From Eubacterium barkeri (lineage in GTDB: Bacteria; Bacillota; Clostridia; Eubacteriales; Eubacteriaceae): a stretch of 64,000 bases of DNA. The translations under genes were made by a program, and so were the position numbers. Of the stretch, positions 42,319 through 51,223 are shown piece by piece. The DNA is taken from the NCBI RefSeq assembly GCF_900107125.1, contig NZ_FNOU01000012.1, positions 19,695 to 83,694 of the forward strand, in the 5' to 3' direction. Within the stretch, counting starts at the first letter, position 1; every line of letters begins with the position of its first letter. The notes beneath the pieces are model-generated. The model worked only from the letters and a program-made list of their open reading frames with translations. It had not been told where the DNA came from and did not search any database.

Positions 42319-43362
42319 TTATTTTTTCTGACCCTTACGCTTTCGTTCCTTATTCAGGGTAAAAACCCCCACATAGATTCCCCCCAGGATAAGGATGAGG
42401 TAGAAGGTGATAAACCGCCAAATAATCATGGCTACCGGTGTCCCTGCTCCAAAGACTGATCCAAACATCATCAGAAACACCGCCTCCGCTCCCCCGGCAC
42501 TCCCCGGTGTAGGAATAAAGGCCACTGAAACGTAAAGCAAGGCCTGCCTGAGGATAAAGAAGCTAATGGGCAGCCCTGACATCCCCAGGGCCCGGTAAAT
42601 CCAGTAGGTCACCGAGAAATAAATGATCATTTGAATCATGGACAGGAGGGTCAGCACCACCGCCTCCCCAATGTTCTTCTTCATGGCTTCAATACCCACC
42701 TGATATTGCTGGAAGAAACCTGAAATACGTCCCTTCCATCGCTCTTTATTTTTAATAATCCCGATGCGTTCAAAAAAAGCAATGCATCGTTGGGCAAGGG
42801 CCTCCGCCGCCACCGCATTCACCAGGAGGAATACCATCACAACGACCATCCCTCCATTGATGATCAGGCCGATGATCACCATCACCCCATCCGGGCCCCA
42901 GCCGGAAATTAAATGAGAGGCAAAAAAAGCTGAAATCCCGGCAATGGCCGTCACCGCCACCTCGTACAGCACGTATTTCTGCATCAGGACGGCAGTCCCC
43001 GTCCCCACGGAATATCCCCGCTGGCTCATCTCATACAATTGCATGGGCTGTCCACCGGAGGAGGTGGGATCAATATTGTTGTAGAATTGCCCCACCACCG
43101 CCAGGGTAAAAGAAAAACCCACCGTCTCCCTGGGGTGGTTATGGCGCATCAGCCGCATGAGCATATAAGCCTCCAGGGCGACATAAACGGCGATGGCGAG
43201 AATAGCCATAACCAAGTACAGCGGCTTGGATTGCTTTAAAATCTCCAGAAGCTCCCGGGGTGTGGTCCATTGCCTCAACACAAAAAAGGTAATGAGCAGC
43301 ACAACCAACAAAATGATGTAATTTCCCCATTCTTTCAAAAAACGCTTTATCGATGCTCCCAT
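42319..43362 (-). CDS. LPG synthase TM-like/YbhN family membrane protein (UPF0104)
   Basis: A protein of 347 residues with about eight hydrophobic segments. The family markers are the PTSSGGQPMQ loop, GYSVGTGTAVLMQKY, and the late FIPTPGSAGGAEAVF motif. This is the flippase-like domain of lysylphosphatidylglycerol synthases without the transferase half. Such proteins are thought to flip or transport lipids. The ATG at 43362 with AAAGGAAG is chosen over the GTG next to it. It is likely co-transcribed with the aminotransferase gene. Confidence 0.88.
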   Translation of the reverse strand: MGASIKRFLKEWGNYIILLVVLLITFFVLRQWTTPRELLEILKQSKPLYLVMAILAIAVYVALEAYMLMRLMRHNHPRETVGFSFTLAVVGQFYNNIDPTSSGGQPMQLYEMSQRGYSVGTGTAVLMQKYVLYEVAVTAIAGISAFFASHLISGWGPDGVMVIIGLIINGGMVVVMVFLLVNAVAAEALAQRCIAFFERIGIIKNKERWKGRISGFFQQYQVGIEAMKKNIGEAVVLTLLSMIQMIIYFSVTYWIYRALGMSGLPISFFILRQALLYVSVAFIPTPGSAGGAEAVFLMMFGSVFGAGTPVAMIIWRFITFYLILILGGIYVGVFTLNKERKRKGQKK

Positions 43363-43455
43363 CACGCTTCCTTTCTCGTTTCAATGAAATGAATTTTCCT
43401 TGATTTTTTATTATACTACAGGAATCTTTAAATCCAATGTGGGGTTGGATACACA

Positions 43456-43490
43456 AAGGCCCCCGCACCACCTTCATGGGCGAGGACCTT
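43456..43490 (-). terminator. Probable terminator of the arylsulfotransferase gene
   Basis: AAGG...CCTT with an imperfect inner stem of G/C pairs (CCCCCGC and GCGAGG) lies just after the leftward arylsulfotransferase gene; on the minus strand a TTTGTGT tract follows. Confidence 0.5.
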
Positions 43491-43506
43491 CATTCTTATA
43501 CTGCTA

Positions 43507-45009
43507 TTATTTTTCTTCTGCCTTGGACCAATTGGCCCGGAAGGTGTATTGTCCATTGGGATAAAGAACCTCGAGGCCCTTCTTCCCTGCTGTTTTATTA
43601 TACTCGGTAATGGCCGCCCGGCCAGACTTATTCACACCCCAGCCAATGGTGTAAATCTCCTGATCCCCGCCGGTCATTTGGGCACTGCCGTATTTTGTCA
43701 CGCTCTTATCCCCAAAGGGATATTCCTTTACAGCGGTCACTGCCTTTGTTTTTTCATCCAGGGTATAGGTGATGGCACGACTTCCCTCCATCACGGTGAT
43801 ACTGCCATCGGCATTAATGGTGGCATCGGTCTGGGATTTAAACTTCTGGGCATCTGACAGACCAAATTGGTCGCCATTTCCCCCGAGAATCCACATGATT
43901 TTGCCATCCTCCCGATTGATTTTAACCAGCATATCGGCATTTTTAAAGGATAGGATGAGGTTGTTGTCCGAGGGGTCCAACAACAGAGCATTAAGATGAA
44001 GATAATCCTGAACCTCTGTACTGCTGTAATTATTGCCGGCAGTGGACAGGGCGTACAGCTCCGGATGATCCGTACTCCACCATTCAAAGACAACCTGGTT
44101 ATCCTTGACTTCCTGAACAATAGCTGCAGCAACCCGGGTCCCTTCCGTCCCTGGACTCAGGGCCGCCGGAATATTATCCACCCGGGCCGCTTCGTAGCTT
44201 TCACTGATATAATGGGTATCCCCCAGGAGGACGAAGCCATGACCGTCAATGGGCTGACCTGGTACCTTATCATCATTGGCCACGTCCTTATACAGTCGGG
44301 TAAATCCGCCGGTTTTATTCGCCATGATTTCAAATTTCTCGTTCATCACCACTGTTTTTCCCGGGAAATAATCACTGATACCATAGGTGTCCACATCCGG
44401 GTCAACGAGCTGATAGGTATAACGGATATCGCCATTTTCCAGGGTCTGCTTCTGAAGATTCGTGAAAATCTGCCCCTTGGCCTGCTCCTTGGAAAGAGCC
44501 ATATACCAGGTGATATTCCCATTGCCGTCTAGCTTATACATCACCGGACTGTCCGCATCCGTCACAAAGTATTCACCCCCGGATTGGCTTGTCCCGCTGA
44601 CTTGCATTTCCGGCAGCAGAGAAGACTTCGTCCGAAAATAAATGGTCCGGTTATCCTTACTGGTTTCCACCGTCACCCTCAGACGATAATTATCTGAAAT
44701 CTTTGACAAGCCTACCTTGGCCTTCCGACCCGTTTGCAGGGTTACCCCTTCCACCTTAATGGATGCTCCGGCATCATTTTCCAGGATAAAGACATTGTCC
44801 CGCTCTGTGGTTAAACAAGGGACATCATAAACCGCCTGATCGTCATTTAAGGGAATAATGACGCTCTGTCCATTGACATTCAGATTCAGGGCACGGTCCT
44901 TCAGCAGGGTAACGTCCCTGCCCGAATAGGCCAGGGCAAAGCTGACCAGCAGAATAAGGACCAGTGCAAAAATCCCTACACCGATAAGTATTTTCGTATT
45001 TTTATTCAT
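43507..45009 (-). CDS. Arylsulfotransferase (ASST) family protein, membrane-anchored
   Basis: A 500-residue protein with an N-terminal membrane anchor (ILIGVGIFALVLILLVSFAL) and an outside domain of the arylsulfotransferase beta-propeller type. The stretch VQDYLHLNALLLDP, followed by SFKNADMLVKINREDGKIMW and LGG, is the hallmark of ASST; the HLN histidine is the expected catalytic type. ASSTs move sulfate from one phenol to another without PAPS. The start is ATG 45009 with GGAGG; the longer frame to 45036 lacks one. It is monocistronic and probably acts at the cell surface. The substrate is unknown. Confidence 0.88.
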   Translation of the reverse strand: MNKNTKILIGVGIFALVLILLVSFALAYSGRDVTLLKDRALNLNVNGQSVIIPLNDDQAVYDVPCLTTERDNVFILENDAGASIKVEGVTLQTGRKAKVGLSKISDNYRLRVTVETSKDNRTIYFRTKSSLLPEMQVSGTSQSGGEYFVTDADSPVMYKLDGNGNITWYMALSKEQAKGQIFTNLQKQTLENGDIRYTYQLVDPDVDTYGISDYFPGKTVVMNEKFEIMANKTGGFTRLYKDVANDDKVPGQPIDGHGFVLLGDTHYISESYEAARVDNIPAALSPGTEGTRVAAAIVQEVKDNQVVFEWWSTDHPELYALSTAGNNYSSTEVQDYLHLNALLLDPSDNNLILSFKNADMLVKINREDGKIMWILGGNGDQFGLSDAQKFKSQTDATINADGSITVMEGSRAITYTLDEKTKAVTAVKEYPFGDKSVTKYGSAQMTGGDQEIYTIGWGVNKSGRAAITEYNKTAGKKGLEVLYPNGQYTFRANWSKAEEK

Positions 45010-45220
45010 TGAGTGCTTCCTCCAGATCATTTTCAAGTTTAGAAACCTTTAAATTACCTTGGAATAGTCTACCATATTTTTGAAAAATGAACAAGGGACA
45101 ATTGTGGTTCTCAGGAAGCGGTAAGCTTTATGAGGAAATTCAGCCCACTTGAAGATTAGAGGTTTTCTAATGGGTGAGGGTTTGATAAAATAAAGAAAAA
45201 GCACGTATTTCATCAATAAT

Positions 45221-45271
45221 TATTTTCGTACGAAAATATTTATTGACACATAAGAAATATTCGTGTATATT
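45221..45271 (+). promoter_or_regulatory. Promoter and 18-bp palindromic operator of the mtl operon
   Basis: TTGACA (45243-45248), 17-nt spacer, TATATT (45266-45271). A perfect 18-bp palindrome TATTTTCGTACGAAAATA lies at 45221-45238, just upstream of the -35 box, and a TTCGTG half-site lies in the spacer. This suits autoregulation by the DeoR-type protein encoded downstream. Confidence 0.75.
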
Positions 45272-45291
45272 TGAATCAAGAAAGGTTAAAG

Positions 45292-46038
45292 ATGAAAAAA
45301 AGACACACAGAAATCATTGAGATTGTCAGCCAGCGAAAGAAAATCGAAGTCAACGAATTAGCCGAGCTGCTAAGCGCCACTACAGCCACTATTCGTAAAG
45401 ACCTGAGTTTTCTTTCAGAAAAGGGAATCCTGCGTCGGGAACGTGGCTTTGCTCTGCTCCAAAATTCAGATGATATCAATTATCGAATGGCTTTCAATTT
45501 TGAGAAGAAGCGTAAAATCGCAAGGTATGCTGCCCAACTGGTTCATGAAAATGAGACTATTCTCCTGGAGTCCGGCTCAACCTGCGCCTTGTTTGCCGAG
45601 GCCGTTGTCGCCGCCCAAAAGAACGTGACCTTTATCACGAATTCAGCTTATATTGCCAATTTTATCCAAAAAGACTCGGATACGACGGTGATTCTATTAG
45701 GTGGTACTTTCCAAAAGCATACCCAAGCCATTGTGGGCCCCATGACAAAGCAATGCGTCCAGGGCTTCCAGGTGGATAAGATTTTTGTGGGAATTGATGG
45801 TTTTTCAACAGATACCGGTTTTATGGGGGACGATCTCGATCGTGCGGATACAATACGAGCCATGGCAGAATCCGCAAATCACCTCTTTGTTTTAGCCGAA
45901 TCGGGTAAGTTTTCAAAGAGCAGCCCGGTTCCCTATTTCCAATTGGAGGAGGTCTATCAGCTGATCACTGATGCAGACCTCAAACCGGAGACAAAGGAAT
46001 ACCTGGAATCAAAGGGAATCATCATTTCCATCGTCTGA
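45292..46038 (+). CDS. DeoR-family regulator of the mannitol operon
   Basis: A protein of 248 residues of the DeoR family: helix-turn-helix IEVNELAELLSATTATIRKD and the effector domain LLESGSTCALFAEA, IFVGIDGF and ESGKFSKSS. It is the first gene of the fsa-mtlA-mtlD-mtlF operon, so it likely represses it until mannitol-1-phosphate or fructose-6-phosphate accumulates. Start: ATG 45292 with AAGAAAGG; the TTG at 45271 overlaps the promoter. It differs from the other DeoR gene of this island, so the two PTS systems seem separately controlled. A small hairpin at 46045-46064 follows it. Confidence 0.9.
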   Translation: MKKRHTEIIEIVSQRKKIEVNELAELLSATTATIRKDLSFLSEKGILRRERGFALLQNSDDINYRMAFNFEKKRKIARYAAQLVHENETILLESGSTCALFAEAVVAAQKNVTFITNSAYIANFIQKDSDTTVILLGGTFQKHTQAIVGPMTKQCVQGFQVDKIFVGIDGFSTDTGFMGDDLDRADTIRAMAESANHLFVLAESGKFSKSSPVPYFQLEEVYQLITDADLKPETKEYLESKGIIISIV

Positions 46039-46044
46039 TTTTAA

Positions 46045-46064
46045 AAAACCCATCCCTGGGTTTT
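46045..46064 (+). terminator. Hairpin between DeoR gene and fsa
   Basis: AAAACCCA and TGGGTTTT form an 8-bp stem with a TCCC loop directly after the DeoR stop. It has a short T-run within the stem, so it may reduce or process read-through into the mtl genes. Confidence 0.5.
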
Positions 46065-46093
46065 AAACCTTTCACCATTTGAGAAAGGATGAC

Positions 46094-46789
46094 GTGTTTG
46101 CGTCAAAGTGCATGGAATACTTAATCGATACAGCAAATCTTGATACCATTCAACATTATTGTGAATTTTTACCCGTTTCTGGAGTAACCAGTAACCCGAG
46201 TATTGTAAAAAAAGAAGGAAAGATTGATTTCTTTTCACACATGCGTAAAATCCGTGAAATAATTGGTTTAGAAGCCACCCTCCACATCCAGGTCACCGCC
46301 CAGGATTACGACGGGATGATGGCCGATGCCAAAGCGATCTTAAACCATGTTGATGACCAGATCTATATTAAAGTTCCCGTCACCATGGCGGGGATCAAGG
46401 CCATCAAGACCCTCAAAAGTGACCATGTGAATGTAACCGCCACCGCCGTTTATTCCAAGGCCCAGGCCTTTATGGCTCTGGAGGCCGGTGCCGATTATAT
46501 TGCACCCTATTACAACCGCATGGAGGCCATGGGCATTGATGCTGCCGCTGTTCTATGGGATATTGCCCATATTATCGAACGCTATCAGTATCCCACTAAA
46601 ATCCTGGCTGCCAGTTTTAAAAACGTGGCCCAAATCGATGCCGCAATCCTGGCCGGTGCCCAAGCCATCACCTCTGCACCGGAAATTTATGCGGATGCCC
46701 TCACCGGCAAAATCGTAAAGGATGCGGTGGATGTCTTTAGTGCCGACTGGTCCGTCAACTTCGGGGATCAATTGATTTCTGATTTATAA
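46094..46789 (+). CDS. fsa: Transaldolase/fructose-6-phosphate aldolase-like protein
   Basis: A protein of about 231 residues of the small transaldolase (FSA/TalC) group: EYLIDTANLDTI at the N-terminus, GVTSNPSIV, the Schiff-base lysine in YIKVPVT, and TATAVYSKAQA with ADYIAPYYNRM. FSA-type enzymes split fructose-6-phosphate into dihydroxyacetone and glyceraldehyde-3-phosphate or transfer the C3 unit. Start: a GTG at 46094 has AGAAAGGA four nt upstream; the ATG at 46112 gives the classical N-terminus but has no ribosome site. Placed before mtlA in a mannitol operon it may drain fructose-6-phosphate. Confidence 0.85.
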   Translation: MFASKCMEYLIDTANLDTIQHYCEFLPVSGVTSNPSIVKKEGKIDFFSHMRKIREIIGLEATLHIQVTAQDYDGMMADAKAILNHVDDQIYIKVPVTMAGIKAIKTLKSDHVNVTATAVYSKAQAFMALEAGADYIAPYYNRMEAMGIDAAAVLWDIAHIIERYQYPTKILAASFKNVAQIDAAILAGAQAITSAPEIYADALTGKIVKDAVDVFSADWSVNFGDQLISDL

Positions 46790-46830
46790 AAATCTATTTT
46801 AACTAAATTACAATATTGGGGGAATTACAA

Positions 46831-48234
46831 TTGAATAGTACAACAGGTTTTTCAAAAAAGCTTCAACGCTTTGGTGCGGTTTTAAGCGGTATGGTCATTC
46901 CGAATATCGGTGCCTTTATGGCCTTTGGGATTATTGCAGCCCTCTTCATTGAAACGGGTTGGATACCCAATGCAGATCTAGCGACCTTGGTTTCACCCAT
47001 TTTACAAACACTGCTGCCATTGCTCATTGGGTACACCGGTGGTGAGATGTTCGGTGGAAAGCGTGGTGCGGTTTGTGGTGCAGTGGCAACCATGGGGGTT
47101 GTTGTCGGTGCCGATATTCCCATGTTCTTAGCCGCTATGATTGTCGGTCCCTTGGCCGGATTTTTAATGAAAAAGGTGGATCAACTTCTGGATGGTAAAA
47201 TCAAATCCGGATTTGAAATGCTCGTCAACAACTTTACTTTAGCCATCCTGGCCTGTATTCTTTGCTGTTTATCCTATAAGCTCATTGGGCCAGGGGTGGC
47301 AGCTGTTAACGCCGTTTTATCCGCTGGGATTCAGTTTATTATGGATCGGGGTATGATTTTTCTTTCTCCCATTATCGTTGAACCCGCAAAGGTTTTATTC
47401 TTAAACAACGCACTGGATCATGGAATTTTAGGACCCTTAGGCTATCAACAGGTAGAAACCCAAGGCTACTCCATGCTTTTCCTGCTGGTCACCAATCCTG
47501 GAACTGGCTTGGGCCTTTTACTCGCCTATTGGAAATTCGCCAAGGGCGAAATGAAGGAGTCCGCTCCTGGAAACATTATTATCCATTTCTTCGGTGGGAT
47601 TCACGAGGTATATTTTCCCTATGTGCTGGCTCAACCGCTGACCTTAATCCCCATGATTCTTGGGGGGATGTCCGCTATCCTGTGTTATGTTTTATTCCAG
47701 GGGGGCTGTATCGCAACGCCCTCACCAGGAAGTATTTTTGCCGTGTTAGCCATGACGCCAGCACGATGTATGCTGGGGACCATCCTTGGCATTATCGTAT
47801 CCACCGTCGTTTCCTTTGTATTAAACAGCTTTGTCGTTAAACACGCCTACGCCGATTTTGATGCCAACCAGGAAAATGGGGAATATGAAAAACTAAAATC
47901 TCAAAAGGATGCCATGAAGGCTGCTTCAAAGGGAATCGATGCCCCTTCTGCTGTCCACCATATCGTGGTCGCCTGTGATGCAGGAATGGGATCTTCCGCA
48001 ATGGCTGCTGCTAATTTAAAGAAGAAAATAAAGGCCGCCAACCTTACAGATATCACAGTGGTCCATTCAGCCATTTCAAAGATACCATCCGATGCCGATT
48101 TGATTCTGACCCATATCGAGCTTTTACCCACGGCCCAAGCTGCACAGCCCAATAAAGAAATTATCCCCTTCGATAATTACCTGAACTCACCGGTTTTCAT
48201 TGAAGTGGTCGAGCGATTAAAAAAACAGAATTGA
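46831..48234 (+). CDS. mtlA: PTS mannitol permease IICB
   Basis: A protein of 467 residues: membrane domain IIC of the mannitol class (NNALDHGIL, GGIHEVYFPY) and a C-terminal IIB with the phosphocysteine in VACDAGMGSSAMAA. IIA is on a separate gene in the same operon (49473). Start: TTG at 46831 behind GGGGGA; no ATG is in reach. It imports and phosphorylates mannitol to mannitol-1-phosphate, which the next gene's product oxidises. It is a paralogue of the IICBA permease at 39065. Confidence 0.93.
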   Translation: MNSTTGFSKKLQRFGAVLSGMVIPNIGAFMAFGIIAALFIETGWIPNADLATLVSPILQTLLPLLIGYTGGEMFGGKRGAVCGAVATMGVVVGADIPMFLAAMIVGPLAGFLMKKVDQLLDGKIKSGFEMLVNNFTLAILACILCCLSYKLIGPGVAAVNAVLSAGIQFIMDRGMIFLSPIIVEPAKVLFLNNALDHGILGPLGYQQVETQGYSMLFLLVTNPGTGLGLLLAYWKFAKGEMKESAPGNIIIHFFGGIHEVYFPYVLAQPLTLIPMILGGMSAILCYVLFQGGCIATPSPGSIFAVLAMTPARCMLGTILGIIVSTVVSFVLNSFVVKHAYADFDANQENGEYEKLKSQKDAMKAASKGIDAPSAVHHIVVACDAGMGSSAMAAANLKKKIKAANLTDITVVHSAISKIPSDADLILTHIELLPTAQAAQPNKEIIPFDNYLNSPVFIEVVERLKKQN

Positions 48235-48244
48235 GGCAAGAACT

Positions 48245-49450
48245 ATTAACGCAATAATGTATGGTGCCGGTAATATTGGCCGAGGATTTATCGGTGCCCT
48301 TTTATCCCAAATCGGTTATGACGTTACTTTTATTGATGTGAACGTCAATGTCGTCAATGCGCTGAATACCTGTGGTGGATACCATCAGGAAATTGTTGGC
48401 GAACATCCTAAAGTCAATTGGATCTCCGGGGTACGTGCCATCGATGGCAGCCAGGCTGAGGCCGTCATCGATGCCATTGCCCACACGGATCTCATGGCTG
48501 TCGCCCTGGGGGTCTCTGTCCTGCCCAGGGTCATCCCACTCATTGCCAAGGGGTTAATGCAGCGGTGGGCAAAGGATCCAAAACGAACCCTGGATTTACT
48601 TATCTGTGAAAATTTAATGCACGCAGACCAAATCATAAGAAGTCTGCTAAAGGATGCCCTAGATGCACCCTATGATACCATTATGGAGGATGCTCTGGGC
48701 TTAGTGGAAACCTCCATTGGCCGAATGGTCCCGGTTATGACAGACGCGATGAAAAAGCAGGACCCCCTTCGTATTTGTGTGGAAGCCTATGATTATCTTC
48801 CCATTGACGCTGCAGCGGTAAAGGGAAGTCTTCCTGCCTATAAAAAGCTCGTTCCCTATAGCCCCTTTGATTTTTATTTGGAGCGAAAACTCTACCTTCA
48901 TAATATGGGACATGCCCTTACAGCTTATCTTGGAAAGGTTGCAGGCCTGTATTATATCTACGAAGCCATTGAATTAGCTGATATCAGGTTATTTGTGGAA
49001 TCCGCTATGTCTGAAAGCGCCATGGCTATCGCTCAAAAATATGATATCCCCTTCGCCAGCCTGAAAATCCATAGCGAGGATTTGGTCTATCGTTTTGGGA
49101 ATCGGGCCTTGAAGGATACCATTGATCGAGTTACTCGAGATGCCCTTCGAAAGCTTCAGCCCGAGGATCGACTGGTCGGTGCTGCCAGAAACGTCGAAGC
49201 CCAGGGGATTAAGCCCGTATATCTGTCCCTTGGCATTGCAGCCTGCTTGTGCCAGCAAATGGCACTGTCCCAGGAAACCCGAACGGTCGAGGCCCTTCTT
49301 AGCCAAGTCTGTAAAATTGATCCAAAGGAACCCTTAGGCTTATGCATCCTCGCCTTTACCAAGCAATTGCGCTCTGGAACCATCGACTGGCAGGGTCTCC
49401 GTACATTGGGGGATGGTCTTAAGGAAATCAATCGTGGCATGCTGCCATAA
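48245..49450 (+). CDS. mtlD: Mannitol-1-phosphate 5-dehydrogenase, probable ATT start
   Basis: A protein of about 401 residues of the long-chain mannitol dehydrogenase family: the nucleotide loop GAGNIGRGFIG at the start, CENLMHAD mid-chain, and KLYLHNMGHALTAYLG near the catalytic Lys/His. It oxidises mannitol-1-phosphate to fructose-6-phosphate. The first ATG (48257) leaves only MYGAGNIGRG and has no ribosome site at proper distance. An in-frame ATT at 48245 lies 8 nt after GAGG and yields I(M)NAIMYGAGN, which aligns with the MKALHFGAGN start of other MtlD proteins. So ATT probably initiates. It follows mtlA closely. Confidence 0.92.
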   Translation: MNAIMYGAGNIGRGFIGALLSQIGYDVTFIDVNVNVVNALNTCGGYHQEIVGEHPKVNWISGVRAIDGSQAEAVIDAIAHTDLMAVALGVSVLPRVIPLIAKGLMQRWAKDPKRTLDLLICENLMHADQIIRSLLKDALDAPYDTIMEDALGLVETSIGRMVPVMTDAMKKQDPLRICVEAYDYLPIDAAAVKGSLPAYKKLVPYSPFDFYLERKLYLHNMGHALTAYLGKVAGLYYIYEAIELADIRLFVESAMSESAMAIAQKYDIPFASLKIHSEDLVYRFGNRALKDTIDRVTRDALRKLQPEDRLVGAARNVEAQGIKPVYLSLGIAACLCQQMALSQETRTVEALLSQVCKIDPKEPLGLCILAFTKQLRSGTIDWQGLRTLGDGLKEINRGMLP

Positions 49451-49472
49451 AATATTTGAGGAGTAATCACAA

Positions 49473-49892
49473 ATGGAAATTTTGCAAGAAAAAAATATCA
49501 TTATCAATTGTTCGTTAACCGAGAAAATGGCCGTTGTAAAAGCTATGGGACAATTGCTTTATGAATCTGGTTATGTAACGGAAGCTTACATTCAGGGAAT
49601 GATTGATAAAGAAGGCACCATGAATACTTACCTTGGAAATGACATCGCCATTCCCCACGGTATCGAAAGTGTCCGGGACCAGGTTCTCGTGTCTGGACTG
49701 GGGATTATGACCTTTCCCCAGGGTATTGACTGGAACGGCCAAAAGGTCCGTGTCGTCATCGGTATTGCGGGGAAGGAAGAGGAACACATCGAGGTACTGG
49801 CCCACATTGCCGTTACCCTTTCTGAGCCCCAAGAGGTCGATGCCCTAGTCGCCAGTGATGCCAAGGGGATCCATCAGATGCTGGCTTTATAG
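49473..49892 (+). CDS. mtlF: PTS mannitol-specific IIA component
   Basis: A protein of 139 residues, a complete EIIA of the Fru/Mtl type with the phosphohistidine in DIAIPHGIE and the closing VDALVASDAKGIHQML. It takes phosphate from HPr and gives it to the cysteine of the IICB permease encoded two genes upstream. GAGGAG precedes the ATG. It is the last gene of the mannitol operon. Confidence 0.95.
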   Translation: MEILQEKNIIINCSLTEKMAVVKAMGQLLYESGYVTEAYIQGMIDKEGTMNTYLGNDIAIPHGIESVRDQVLVSGLGIMTFPQGIDWNGQKVRVVIGIAGKEEEHIEVLAHIAVTLSEPQEVDALVASDAKGIHQMLAL

Positions 49893-49971
49893 TTTATTCT
49901 ATGAACATTGATAAAGACATCAACAAAGAGGGAAATAATCCATAAATCCAAACTTCAGGTTTGCACCATAA

Positions 49972-50009
49972 AACAAGCCGCCCCTTCTTAAAGAACCGGG
50001 CGGCTTGTT
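49972..50009. terminator. Bidirectional stem-loop between mtlF and gutF
   Basis: AACAAGCCGCCC (49972-49983) pairs perfectly with GGGCGGCTTGTT (49998-50009). On the minus strand TTTTAT follows, so it terminates the leftward glucitol operon; it may also end the mannitol operon. Confidence 0.8.
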
Positions 50010-50065
50010 CATCCCCAGGGATGTGTTTCAGGGTAAGGGGGAGATTATACGCTTTCATCCCTTCC

Positions 50066-50878
50066 CTATCCCCGGGTTTTGCCCCCGGCCACATTGACGG
50101 TGATGCCGTGGACATAACTGGCCCGGTCGCTGGCCATAAAGCATGCCACATCCGCCACTTCACTCAATTTCCCGGATCGGCCCAGGGGCGTGGTTGAGGT
50201 TTTAGAATACCCCTCCCGCAGCTCGTCAATACTGATTCCCCGGGTATAGGCCAGGGCGGTTTCGTACTTCAGGGTCCGCAGCCCCGTAGCTTCCATAATC
50301 CCTGGAGCAATCCCCACCACCCGGACATTGTGTTTGCCCAATTCCTTGGCCCAGGACCGGGTGAGGGAATTGACGGCATTCTTGGTGGCAGCATAAACGC
50401 TTTGTCCTTCGGAGCCTTCCAGGCCGCTTTCCGATGACATATTAATCAGAACACCGCCGCCTTGGCGTTCCATTTGCCGGGCTGCTGCCTGGGCACAGAA
50501 GAAAATTCCCTTTAAATTCACATTGCAGACCAAATCCCAGGTTTTTTCATCCAGTTCAAATTCTCCGGCTTCGTCGTCCGGGTCCACTAGAAGTCTAGGG
50601 ATATTGATCCCCGCATTATTCACCAGGACATCGATGGAACCAAAGGTTGCCACTGTTTTTTTAACCATGGCATCCACCTCTTCTTTCTTGGTAACATCCA
50701 TGACCTGATAAAGCAGATTATTGTCATTCCCATTGGTGATTTCCGGAGCCTGGGGGTTCATATCGCAAATAACCACCTTAGCGCCCTGTTCCAAAAATGC
50801 CTCTGCCACCACTTTCCCAATTCCCGATGCGCCACCGGTAACGATGACCGTCTTATCTTCAATATTTAACCAGCTCAT
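50066..50878 (-). CDS. gutF: Sorbitol-6-phosphate 2-dehydrogenase (SDR family)
   Basis: A protein of 270 residues of the short-chain dehydrogenase family: nucleotide loop VTGGASGIGK, NNAG, and the catalytic triad Ser (NMSSESG), Tyr and Lys (YAATKNAV). Its N-terminus (SWLNIEDKTVIVTGG) resembles Gram-positive sorbitol-6-phosphate dehydrogenases. It converts sorbitol-6-phosphate, delivered by the glucitol PTS, to fructose-6-phosphate. It is the last gene of the leftward glucitol operon. Other polyol phosphates as substrate cannot be excluded. Confidence 0.88.
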   Translation of the reverse strand: MSWLNIEDKTVIVTGGASGIGKVVAEAFLEQGAKVVICDMNPQAPEITNGNDNNLLYQVMDVTKKEEVDAMVKKTVATFGSIDVLVNNAGINIPRLLVDPDDEAGEFELDEKTWDLVCNVNLKGIFFCAQAAARQMERQGGGVLINMSSESGLEGSEGQSVYAATKNAVNSLTRSWAKELGKHNVRVVGIAPGIMEATGLRTLKYETALAYTRGISIDELREGYSKTSTTPLGRSGKLSEVADVACFMASDRASYVHGITVNVAGGKTRG

Positions 50879-50953
50879 ATTTCCTCCTGTTATTAATCCT
50901 ACAAATGGCGCAGTGCCGTCTTTCCCAGCCTTATTCTAACCGAAACACGCTTT

Positions 50954-51214
50954 CTACTCAGCCAGACCCTCAAGGTAGCCCAATACCGCTTCAAGTGTCT
51001 CTTTCTCATCCATTCCATCCACCAGAATGGTCACCACATCACCCATTTGAATCCCCAATCCCAGAATTGAGAAAAAGCTCTTTCCATTGGCTGTTTTTTC
51101 AGCCGACTTAATAAAAACATCACTCTCATAATCCTGGACCAACTGACACAGGGACGCCGCATAAACCGCATGAATCCCCGATGGATTATGGATTACTACC
51201 TTTCGGGTCAGCAT
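50954..51214 (-). CDS. HPr-like protein with altered active site
   Basis: A protein of 86 residues of the HPr fold. The phosphorylatable histidine is present (PSGIHAVYAA), but the following Arg-Pro of classical HPr (HxRP) is replaced by Val-Tyr. The Ser that is phosphorylated by HPr kinase is present in GKSFFSIL. It begins at ATG 51214 with AGTAGGTGG and lies inside the glucitol operon between gutB and gutF. It may be a dedicated phosphocarrier or a regulatory HPr. Loss of the catalytic arginine makes normal phosphotransfer doubtful. Confidence 0.85.
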   Translation of the reverse strand: MLTRKVVIHNPSGIHAVYAASLCQLVQDYESDVFIKSAEKTANGKSFFSILGLGIQMGDVVTILVDGMDEKETLEAVLGYLEGLAE

Positions 51215-51223
51215 GGAATCCAC

